Shown here: in pieces, positions 45,871 to 56,500 of the stretch
How positions within the stretch are numbered: position 1 is the first letter of the stretch
How the letters are laid out: every line of letters begins with the position of its first letter
Source of the DNA: Gentiana macrophylla
Lineage: Eukaryota; Streptophyta; Magnoliopsida; Gentianales; Gentianaceae
Direction: 5' to 3'
Assembly (NCBI GenBank): GCA_026214975.1
Contig: CM047815.1
Coordinates: 78,893,299-78,957,298, forward strand
Length of the DNA: 64,000 nt
Notes under the pieces: generated by a model
Databases searched by the model: none
What the model was told of the DNA's origin: nothing
The model's input: the letters and a program-made list of their open reading frames with translations, nothing else
Translations under genes and position numbers: made by a program

Positions 45871-46859
45871 TGATGGTCTTGATTTCTTCCCACTGAACAA
45901 TTAATTTTGTGAAATATTGATTGACAGAATCTGAACCTTGCTTCAACAGATGCATCTCTTCCAGAAGATCTGAAAGCCTCAAGGCATCAACATTAGAAAC
46001 TCTTGCAACAAGATTCTTCCAAACTGCATGTGCACTCTTGAAATACATCAAACTCTATGCAATGGTGTTCTCTACAGAATTCAGCATACATGATCTCACC
46101 ATTGTATCACACTGTCTCCATGCATAGAAATCTACTAAAAATCTGCTTCTGGCCTCTTAATTGTGCCGTCTATGAGGCCAATTTTGTTCTTGGTGATTGA
46201 CACTATCTCCATCGACATCTTCCATTGCTTGTAATTATTGCCATTCATCAATGGCTGAACAAGCACCAAAGATGGATTCTTATCGGGATGGACATCGAAT
46301 GGACTGGAGGGACTTTTTTTTTTTGAAATCGACTGGAGGGACTTAATTCTTGTTTCTTTGCTGCCATGGCTATCAAGAACTCCAGAACTTATCAAAGACC
46401 AGCAAAAAAACAGAGAAAGCGATCAAGAAATGATCAAAGAACTCAAAAAATGATCACAGTTTAGTCTCAAGAAACTGTAAAAACAGAAAAGAGGAAGAAT
46501 TCTCTTAAGATTCTTCAATAACCAGAGAAAACGCAGGAAAACATTCAGAAATTCTCAAAGCTATGATACCATGTTGAAGTTTGTAAAATACAAACAGAAA
46601 GTAAAATGAAATGCAGAATATTATTGATGAACTAAAATCAAAAAGTTAAGTTACAGTGCTACTGATCATGTGGTACTTATAACTTCATACACCTCATTAA
46701 TCAGTTATAAGTAAGTTACAAACAGTTACAACAAACTATAACTGAATAACCGCTTTATGTGTTTGGATGGTCTACTGTCTAACTCAGTAGACTACTGAGT
46801 CTTCATATATTCAGCTGACTGGCACTTAGCAGACTTCCTTCAGCTTATATATTGTAACA
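45871..46859 (-). mobile_element. Ty1/copia 5' fragment: LTR, primer site and gag (element G)
   Basis: The minus-strand 5' LTR is 46572-46859 (tgttgaag to tgtaaca on the plus strand). The primer site, plus ctatgatacca at 46561-46571, adjoins it. The gag remnant follows downward: HPDKNPSLVLVQPLMNGNNY, KQWKMSMEIVSITKNKIGLI, DGTIKRP (46395-46135), then FKSAHAVWKNLVARVSNVDA and YFTKLIVQWEEIKTIMLGN (to about 45871). It is cut there; no pol remains. The gag is of the same type as in element D. The LTR contains a perfect 9-bp-arm palindrome, actcagtagactactgagt, around 46778-46797. Confidence 0.8.
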
Positions 46860-47087
46860 ATAATAGTTGTTGATTGCATATGAAGCATGATGAACAAGAG
46901 TATTGGGCTCGAAGCACAGTTTATCGGGTATTATATGAGATATCAAAATAAAGAGAAAAAAATATGAATTTTGGTGAAAGAATTTTGATTATCAGAGTTC
47001 TAAATAAAAAATTACAGTTTTTTTTAATAAAAAAACGCTCCGATTAATGCAAATACTTTTTCGGATTTCAAAATTACGTCGAAAGAC

Positions 47088-48612
47088 TGTTCAGGGTGAA
47101 TTTATAGTGTTTTTAACGATATATTTTATATCAAAATTCCCCCATATTCGTATTATTTTCATAGGAATCGAGCCTTATATTCAAATATTGAGTAAATGAT
47201 ATTTTTAATGAGTTAATTTCAAAATGTAATGAATTTTGTGCTTGATTGATGATTTATTGTTAATTTGGAATTGTATTACATTTTGGTGTTATTCATTGAT
47301 TAATTAGGAGCTCACAAGTGTTGAAGTTTGGAAGTGACAAGTGGCAAGGGATAAGATCAAGGAGAGCAAGTCATGAATCATCTAGAATATCCAAGAGATA
47401 AGGTTTGTTACAAAAGGATAAGGATGGTTTGTTAGAGACATTGGATAAGATCAAATTCGTTCACCAGAACAGTGGAATCGGAGTTCCAAAGCCGCCTAAT
47501 CATGGCGTTCCACGGACAAAGCGCGTTCAGAAGTGCAAAGCAATACCGAGAGCTCGAAAAAGCATGGAACTCGAGTTCTGTAATGGAATCGGCGTTCCAA
47601 AGGCCAAATCAAGGCGTCCCACAGATGAAACCAGCGTTGAATCGCTCGCATCGCTTGCCTATAAATACAGCAGCTCCCAATTCATTCAGAGACATTATTA
47701 TTGATCAGATTTTCTTCCACACACCAAAAACACAGAGCAGCCGCTCCTTCTTGGCTTCCAAGGCCGATCACCCAAGCCTTGTGCTTGGGTGATCCGGTTA
47801 GATTAGGTTTTACTTCTTTTGTTTTCCTTTTCTTGTTCGATCACCATGATGATCTCTCGAAGCTTTGAACTTGGAGCGATCATGTAATACTTTTCACAAA
47901 TTTTCTATTTCTTGTCCATGGATGATCTTGTGAGTTTAATTTTAAAGTTGTTTTCTTTCCTTTGATTATGTGTTATGCAATCGATAACGAAAGTTGTATT
48001 GCTATTGATGTTTACCGTATGACGAAAGTCGGTGTAAACCTTAGATCACCATAGGAAAGATGAGATTTTTAACCTTGACATAACGAAAGTTGATAGGTTG
48101 AATCTCTGGTAGTTAGATTGAGAGATCTTGCACCTCGCTTTTATGATGTGTTAATCTTTAAAATCGAGAGATAGAAGATTACTTAAGAGAGGTGAACCAC
48201 AACTTGAATTAAATCATCATAAGATAATCTAGGGAAGAATTAAGGGTTGCGGGGATGGTGGATCATGTTTGTTCTATGTTATATTGCTTTAGTCGTTATC
48301 ATGGGTTCGTTAGTTTCTACTGCTTTTAGTTGTAGTTTTATTTATGTTGGTTCGCAATTATTGTTTCTGGCTTTGGATTAATAGTCCTCTGTCCAGCTTT
48401 ACTTGTCTGCTTTAGTTTTAGTAATAACTAGTAGTAACAATTGGAAAGATTAACAAAATTAGATTCAATGACCCAATTCCTGTGGATCGACCCTTTACTT
48501 ATCTCGCTATACTATCAACTACCCGGTGTTTGGCCGGTTAGGAGTTAGTTTTGCATCTAAGTTAGGGTTTATAAATTTTCTTTTGTTTAAATGATGCAAA
48601 ATCCTCTCAACA
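47088..48612 (+). repeat. Solo LTR related to the non-coding element
   Basis: The segment runs from tgttcagggtg to cctctcaaca, flanked by exact 5-bp duplications aagac (47083-47087 and 48613-48617). Its start and end are recognisably homologous to the reverse complement of the LTRs at 34275-36007 and 38893-40625: the leading cagggt block, the aatcgagccttatatt block, and a terminal region containing gggtttataaattttctttt. With no interior and a target duplication on each side, it is a solo LTR left by LTR-LTR recombination. TATA-like cctataaatac lies at 47659-47669. Confidence 0.92.
47766..47794 (+). promoter_or_regulatory. Stem-loop in solo LTR, downstream of TATA
   Basis: gatcacccaagc pairs perfectly with gcttgggtgatc (12 pairs) around the loop cttgt, about 100 bp after the TATA-like site. 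Compared with the LTRs at 34-41 kb, pair nine is A-T instead of G-C, with both sides changed. Confidence 0.65.
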
Positions 48613-48780
48613 AAGACTATCTGAGATATCAAAATAAAGAGGACAAAAAATTTGACTTATGGTGAAAGAATTTTGATTATCGGAATTCTAAATCATATGC
48701 TACGGTTGTTAAAAGAATAAAAAGAAAAAAAAAAGATTTCATTCACCCCACGGTCGGGAATTATTGATTGGAAAAAAAAC

Positions 48781-48813
<33 letters not shown>

Positions 48814-48956
48814 CTACAACTACAACTACAACATGCGTTCAGGCTTTTAGCATATGCGTTAGTGTCCAGCGAATGATATAGAAGGGTATTTTGGTCCAAT
48901 ATATTTTATTTTGTACTTTTTACAACTTTTTTACCCTATTTATTTATTTTGTATTA
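48613..48956. other. Flank with CAA microsatellite
   Basis: Contains a CAA/CTA trinucleotide run at about 48779-48831, and at 48622-48693 a copy of a 70-bp segment also present at 46936-47005 on the other side of the solo LTR. No gene. Confidence 0.6.
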
Positions 48957-49828
48957 TTAATGAATTTTAGCCTCATTTCCTCTAAAGATAAAAAGCGATA
49001 GTGGATCGCCCTGTCGAATACCTCGGGTGAGAACAATCATGCGGCCTGGCCGTCCTTTGACAAGAATATTGTACGTAGCAGAGGTAAGGCACCGACGAAC
49101 CAAGTCAACAATATTCGACAGAAACCGCATTTGGTGCTTAACTCCCCATAGAGAACTCCATTCCACACGATCAAAATCCTTACGAAGGTCCAACTTGATG
49201 GCCGCGTGGTTGTCACACCCATTCACTAGCTGTCATAGATTGAAAGGCATTGAAAGTAATGATCGCATTGTCTTTAATAAGCCTTCCTGAAATAAATGTG
49301 CTTTGATTGCCATAAATTGCATCATGAATCACCGTTTTCAGTCGGTTCACAATTACTCGCAAGAGAAGCTTATACACTGATTTACATAATGCAATAGGTC
49401 AATGATCTATCACACGAGTCGGGGAGGCCACTTTTGGGGTGAGGGAAATATTTGTGGCATTAATATGGCTAGGGTCCATCCCATCATTCAAGATATCCAT
49501 AATATCCTGCAACACATCAGGACCAATAACATGTCAATACTTTTGTAGAAAAATAACATGCATGGCATCTGGCCCCGGCGATTTTCTCCCCGAAACCTGA
49601 TAAAGTGTCCTAAGAATTTTCTCCTCCGAGTAAGGGGTGCTCAAACGATGAACTTGCAAATCAGACAAATAAGGGAATATCAACCCATCAATGTCTTGCA
49701 CTGCGACTGGGAGGAGGAGAAGATTCACACAAATTACCTGGAAACAACCCCATCAAGCTCTCGTGGCTCTATAACTGCAGCCTCATTTTCATAAAAGAAA
49801 AGACTAATTGAATTTATGGCCTTACATT
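48957..49828 (-). pseudogene. L1-type LINE reverse transcriptase (element H, 3' part)
   Basis: The minus strand encodes plant L1-type RT pieces: SLFFYENEAAVIEPRELDG (about 49790), then RLSTPYSEEKILRTLYQVSG and KSPGPDAM (49630-49560, matching the K-x-P-G-P-D-G motif), and further on NHAAIKLDLRKDFDRVEW and LTRGIRQGDPLS (49220-48970). The frame is broken and the catalytic FADD block is missing because the fragment ends near 48957. A large LTR-like insertion separates this part from the endonuclease part at 51933-52600. Confidence 0.8.
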
Positions 49829-51932
49829 TGTTGGAAGTAGTGCTCGAAAGACAATTTATGTAATTATTTTTATAATTAATAAATGACATATTTATTCTCA
49901 TCTTATTATGTGCTTCGTGCTCATAAGTAATACACTACTGAAAACCCCAAGTTGTATCATATGTAGCCATATAACTTAGTATGTGTCACACGTGAGGATT
50001 AAGTTTATGGTGATACACTTGAAATGTTAGTCCGTTGTGAATTTAATCAAAGTATGGGGTCTGTTGATTAAACCACCATTAATGCGCCCAGACACTTTAT
50101 GGTGTGACCGTTTTATACGGACCGTCGATATTGGTTATCTAAGTGGGGCATTTATATATGATGTAATCATATAGGACTTGACCGATTTAATCTGCATTTC
50201 TCATATAATTCCGAGAAATCTTATTAAATCACAAGATGATCATATATGGATTGACCTTAATCCTGAAGTGATTGCAGACTCCTGCTTGTTTCAAGATAGG
50301 GTTTGATGTGTTCGTTAAGGATTGCTAAGAGGCGCGGTCCGAATCACTTTCACGTTGGCACTATTCTAGAATGGGTGAGAAATGTGTGTCTCACAGATAT
50401 GGAATCCATTTCTTCCTACGGGAAGTAGAAAGACAATCCCCTTATTTGTTAATCCTAGAAACTGATCGATCGGCCGAGTTCATATTGGTTATGAACTAAT
50501 TGATCACTAGTGGGTTAATGGTAAATAAAGATAATATGTGATGAAGAAGGTTTACGGAAACATTCCCGCTTCATTACGGATAGTCTGTGGAGGGTTAGTC
50601 TGTATGTAATGATTATATCAATGGACACTTATTAACTCGACATTTTGAGAATAAGTTATATCTATAATCGATAGAGTTCAACTTCGGATTTATGGTGACG
50701 TAATTCCGGAATTAATAAGTTGAGTAGAAATATTATGTTCAATGAATATTTTATTCAATTTATTGTAGCTACTGGTTATAAGTCCATGGTCCCCGGGTTG
50801 GCTCCTAACACGCGAGTGTTTTCTCGTTTTGTGGAACCTCGAGAATAAATTAAATGGAATATTAGGGATAATGTCACAATCTGGAATAGTTTAAAGTAAC
50901 AGGACAACTACATATTTTTTATAGGGAGAATGACAACTGCATAATTTTTATAGCGAGAAGGACAAACAATGAATCCCAAAAATCGGTGAATCTCCTAGTG
51001 AATCCCAAATCGGTGAATTTAAATACAATGAATCCCGAAATCGGTGAATTTCGACAATGAATTTTGAAAATCGGTGAATTTCGGCAAAGAATTTAAAACA
51101 GTTGAATTTCGAACACAAGTGAATTTGATGATGAATAAATAGTTTTGTCCTTTATGCAAAAGTTTCAAAAGACTGTCCTTCTACTCAATTGATGAAATAT
51201 TTCTGTCATTCTCCCTCATTCCCCCTAAATTAAATGGTTGGTCTATTTAATGAATATGTGAATGCTATTTATTCGATAAATAATATGTAAAATAAAAAAT
51301 ACATTTTCTATTATCCCAATGGACATAAAAAATGGCGCCACTTTATTTGATTTTGGGAAAAGAAATTTTTCTCCTAATTAATAATGTGGAAAATATAATT
51401 ATTTATGTGGAAAATAATTATAAATAAGAAATTGGTTTTCTTATTGGATAAGTAGGAAATTTATTTTCCTATTGGATAAATGTTTTATTTTTCCTTTAAG
51501 GATAAGATAAATATGTGTGTATAAGATAAATTCTCAAACTATTTGGTTATTAGCCTATATAAAGAGGGTTTCTCACAACACAATACAAACACAAAATTGC
51601 GCCACTTTCATCTAAAAGAAGAGGAAAATTTAGTTTCTTGTTCTAGTCATTGGGAGAAGAAAAACTAGGGTTTTTCTTGAGAATATTCGAGGAGGCTCTA
51701 CTACGAGGATCGACGTCCACCAATCGTCGCTTGGAGATACAATCCGGAAGATCACGGCTTCTCTTCTGTTGGGTAAATCTTCAACTTTCTTGTAGTTAGA
51801 TTAATTTATTATGCAAATCATATCGTGGTAAATGTGAAAAACAAATTTTAATTTGTTGCTTCCGTTGTGCATGATCGAGCGTCTCGATCGGTGCTGTGAA
51901 TCAAATCTGATTCGGGTCCTATATATCCAGCA
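49829..51932 (+). repeat. LTR-like insertion in the LINE (probable solo LTR)
   Basis: The segment begins tgttggaagtagtgctcg and ends atatatccagca, with LINE coding on both sides. It has a plant-LTR-like TATA (cctatataaagaggg near 51555) and a short leader. It contains no coding domains. No target duplication is visible (acatt on the left, gcgac on the right), though ggcctta occurs on both sides nearby, so the exact boundaries are uncertain. It hosts a MITE at 50858-51225. Confidence 0.5.
50858..51225. mobile_element. MITE with an internal minisatellite, inside the LTR-like segment
   Basis: A 12-bp direct repeat taaattaaatgg flanks it (50846-50857 and 51226-51237). The ends are weak inverted repeats: attagggataatgtcac on the left and gggagaatgacag from the reversed right. 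Inside, 50968-51130 holds about five degenerate copies of a unit like aatcccgaaatcggtgaatt. A target duplication of 9-12 bp would fit a Mutator-type MITE. Confidence 0.55.
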
Positions 51933-52600
51933 GCGACTAGAGGCCTTATGATGAAAATACCGTGTATTTCGGTCCATACCCTTCAGCCAATCACTATGGT
52001 CCCGCTGTCACCAATACTTCTCATCTAAGGTATAGAGCCGATCCAATTTCTGCAATCAGAGTTATTCAACATCAAATGTATAGCTAGATGACTCACGGAA
52101 AACCCACAAGTCCTCATTCTTTTCCCCAATGGTTTGCCCAATGTTGCCATGATTTTGCAAACTCCAACTCCGGAGCTCCTCACGAAGCATAATAATGCGT
52201 ATGAAAAGCGCACTAGAGTGCATAGCCTCTGACGGATGCTAGCCCGCTTGCATTTTGCCCTCAATTTTCTTGTCATGTACCTAGAAAGGATCAAACATGT
52301 GGACCGGTAACCACTTCACTTTCACTTTTGTTGAAAGGGTGACATCCCTAAATAAGGATTGTAGAATGATCCGAGCATGAACTCGAGAGATGATAAACAC
52401 GATGATTCAAGAATAAAGGTCGCCAATTTGTGTTCGCACTCCTTCCATTGCACCAAGTAAATGGAGCACCAAAAGAGCCAAGGTCAATGAGTTGGCAGTC
52501 ACTGAGAGCTGCCTGAAAAGCCGTCATCCGTGCAATAGGTCGCAAGTAAATTTTCATTAAAATCTCCACTACAAGCCAGGTGAGGAGAAAGAGCCTCCAA
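51933..52600 (-). pseudogene. L1-type LINE endonuclease and linker (element H, 5' part)
   Basis: Minus strand: RPIARMTAFQAALSDCQLID and GSFGAPFTWCNGRSANTNWR at 52540-52420 match the C-terminal part of the APE-type endonuclease (D-L-G-x-x-G-x-x-F-T-W). Around 52020-51940 DHSDWLKGMDRNTRYFHHKA matches the conserved linker W-L-K-x-G-D-x-N-T-x-F-F-H before RT. Frameshifts and stops occur. The N-terminal half of the endonuclease is not recognised. Confidence 0.8.
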
Positions 52601-53523
52601 GTCTATTCAATCAAATCCAAGAGTGAATGTTACTGAGTTACCATAAAACCCCGTCAACCTCTACAACGATCATTTTTCTGTTTAATCAAAGCGTCAATAT
52701 GCCCATGCCCATAAGTTGATATAGAAAGATGAACGTTTGCCAAAGCAAGGAACAAACCATGAATGTTGGGAATTATGTTTACTATACAATTTACTAACGT
52801 CCATGATTACAAAGGAAATATATTTTTTTCATGATAATTATGGAAGTATATTTTACATTCATCACAATCAATGAATAAAAAGAGAAAAGAAAATTCTAGA
52901 TTCATTACAAAAATCCATGAATACAAGAGAAATACATTTTGAATTCATTGCAAATTGCAATGCATGGACATAAGTATTCAGGTACATATCTTAATGGTTT
53001 GTCACTAGGCCTAACCAAAGCTTCAGTGGGAGACTAGGTTCGAGCTTATTTGGAACATAATTTAATTTAAGATGGGTGTGTGTATTTCGTTTTGGGGGAA
53101 TAAAAGAAGAAAAAAAAAATGCATGAACATAAAGAATGGCAGTCGACCAATTTTGGTTAGTAGTTTAGTGTATGTATATGACTAAACTAAAACATTGCCG
53201 CGGGCGGCGTTGAACAAAGACTACTACAAATTTCATCATTTGACCGCTGACCACGGCCCCATTCTTCCATTTTTTCACTTCTCTTTTTGCTAACCGAAAA
53301 AAATTCCAATTTTCACCGCTTTCTCTCTTGTTCGTTACGCGTTCTTCTCCTTCTTTTTACTTCATTCTTAGATTAATCTGCATTTTTTCTTTCAAAAAGT
53401 GTTGATATTTGAGTGCTGGTATACCCTTTTTCTTTGTTCATTCCTTTCTTTTTGTGATATTTTTCTTTCCTAAAAGACAAGCAACTTGAGGTGGGCAGTG
53501 GTTTAATTTCGAAAACATAGAGG
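52601..53523 (+). promoter_or_regulatory. Intergenic and promoter region of the BAR-like gene
   Basis: AT-rich, no gene. ttgaccgctgacc at 53240-53252 contains W-box-type TTGAC cores. A CT-rich tract from 53265 to 53385 is typical of plant core promoters and 5' leaders. No firm TATA box was identified at a set distance, so the transcription start is not placed. Confidence 0.45.
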
Positions 53524-56500
53524 ATGAAGACCTCATTGAAGAAACTTAGAGGTGCTCTAAGCCACGAAAGAAGAGAACATCGTGATAGGATCCACAAATT
53601 CCGCATTTCCAGTTTCGATGAGCTCGATCAAGCTGCCCAGGTTTTCCGTTTTTCTCTTTCTTTCGTTTTTCTTTGGGGAGGAGGGGAAGTTGATTCTCTG
53701 GGTTAGTGGGAACAAAGAAAAGTGAAGGAAAGAGATTTTAGGCAAATTGGAAATTTTGATTTGCTTTTCCTGGTTGGATTGTGAATAGCTTGATCCAGTT
53801 GTGTTTGTTTCTGAGATTTTTCTTTGATTACCTTGCTACTATAGAACTCCATTTTTGTGGTCATGATGAATTACGATAATGCAGATTTTTGGTAAATTTA
53901 AGCTTTTTTGGCTTCGTATCAGGAGCTAATTTAATTTGGCTTGCTCTCTCTTTCATTTAATGAGTTATAGATTACAAAGTTTCTATTTTGGTCTACGAGG
54001 TTGTACAAGTTCATAGTTAATGGAGTAATTTTTATGTGCATTAGCTTTTACAGTCAGTGGAAACCCTTATAGGGGTCCCCTGTTTCTAAAGCAGGTGTCG
54101 CGTTGCTTCTCCTAGAGTCCTACTGTTTAAGGGTGATTCCATGGCATCCTTTCTGCAAGTTGGTTTGAAATACCCTACGATTTTGATTACATACTTCATT
54201 AGATTCGCATCAAGGAAAGGTCATTGGTCTGTTCATGAGATACGTGTTCTTTTAGTCGTTTAACATTTCCTAGGAAAATGGTTTGCCGGGCATAGTTGAC
54301 ACGAGGTTTTAGCCGGGATTTTTTTGTAAAAAAATCCAGCTCCAAATGATCAAGAACTAAACATTCAACTAAGAAAAACAGATTAACTTGATCAATCTGA
54401 ATGAAAGAATGTAAATCGAATACAAAACTCAGAAGAATGAAAGAACATGAAATGAAACTGAATTTTCCATTAATGATTCTCTTGAACGTTTACAATAGGA
54501 TTGAATCTCTTCAAATAGGTAGAGAACAACTGAAAATAACTGAATTAACTTGCACAAAACAGAATTCTAACTATCTTAGGACACAAGCGGGAAAGTTAGT
54601 TGTATAACTAAATTTCTACCACAAGTGTTTGATGTGTGTCTCATAGAGACTCATCACACACACTATGTAACTACAATGATCTATTCTTCTGCATTTTTGT
54701 TCTTCTCCTCATTGATTCTCTGATTCTCTGATGGTATAAGCTTGATAGATCATTGTATTAGTTTTCCTTTATTTTCATTTTGTGGTTAGTGTAATAGTAG
54801 GTTTATGTACTCATCCCTTTAGGTACATTGGCTTCTATTAGATCCTAATAGTATATCATTTACACTGCTATATTGCCCGTGATTTGCTTTTCTGGGTTTG
54901 CACGTCCTGAATGCTTTAGATATTTGCTCTTTGTTACTTTATTTTTACTTCAGTGATTCCCATCCTTTTGGTTTTCAAACTTATTATGGGCCTCTGTCTT
55001 TTACTGGTATATGTTAGAAACTTATTGTTATGTTTTTATTCGACGCAATATTCACTTTGATCGTCTTCTGGTCCTTGTTATTGAGGCGGACAAGTGTTGC
55101 TTCCGTTATCCTAACCTGATCTAGCTATTGCTTTCCTTCTTCTAATGTGCTTGTAGGATATGAAGGACATGAGAGACTGCTACGATAGGTTGCTCTCAGC
55201 TGCTGCAGCTACAGCAAATAGTGTATATGGTGAGTTGTTGGTCATTATTTCACATAATTCAAATTCTTTCTTCTTTTTCTGACAACATCATTACAATTTA
55301 GCATAGAAACATTCTAGCCAGAAATAATTGAACTTTATATTTGATACTGATGAAACTTTTTATAGAAAGAAAAATTAGTGTATAATCTTTACGTAGATTT
55401 TCTGTTGGTGTTGTTTCTTATTTGTGACTTATTTTGTAATATCCCACTTAGTTAAAGTTATAGTATTCTCACTCCTATACAATAAATGTCTTGTCAATTG
55501 GGTTAGCCTTTTTAGGCCAAGCTAGTCCGACAGTCTAAGCAATTAACCGAATCCTTTATGGCTCGGTTTGCGCTACTGCATACAGCTGTTTGAAGGCGTC
55601 ACAAATTAGTATCGAGCCGACTACCATACGGACCTATGCGTTGCACCGTAAGAGACGCAGTGTAAGGATGGCCTCTAGTTACCTCTGGTAGGATTTAGTC
55701 CGGGACCAGTCCTGGCGAGGACGGTGTAAGGATGGCCTCTAGTTACCTTTGGTAGGGACGAGTCCGGGAACAGTCCTGGCGAGGACGGTGTGAGGATGGC
55801 CTCTAGTTACCTCTGGTAGAGACAAGTCCGGGAACAGTTCTGGCCAAGTCCTGAAGAGGATGCCCCAATGTCCCACGTAGTTAAAGTAATAGTATTTCAC
55901 TCCCATATAAGTGTGAGACATAAAGGTCTTGTCAACTAGGGTTAGCCCTTCTAGGCCAAGCGAGAGGACGGCCGGTCTAAGAAGTTAACCGGATCCTTTA
56001 TGACTCAATTAGCGCCGCTGCACACGAGTTTGGGGGGTGGTTTACATATTTCTTCATAGAAAGAGAAGTATGTAGCCTACTTCAAGGTAATATGTTATTC
56101 TTTGTGTTGCATTTGTACTGTAACTTATCCAGGTCCTTCTGGTTTCAGAATTTTCGGAATCGTTAGGTGAAATGGGTGACTGTCTTCTTGAAAAAACTGC
56201 ATTGAGCGATGACGAAGAAAGTGGTAAGAGCAGTTTTAGATAAAATGCTTAGGCTGAAATTCAGATATGCATTTCTACTTCCCTTCCTTTTTTGAAGCAT
56301 TGGATTTAGGTTCTCATTGCACTTTCTTTGTATTTTTATTCAGGGAAAGTTTTGTTAATGCTAGGAAAACTACAGTTGCAGCTTCAGAAACTTGTTGATG
56401 GTTATGTGAGTACTTAAGTTACTATAAATACTTCATTCACGTACTTCCACAGAGGTATTATTTTGAGTCGCCATTGAACATTTTGCAGCGTTCGCACATA

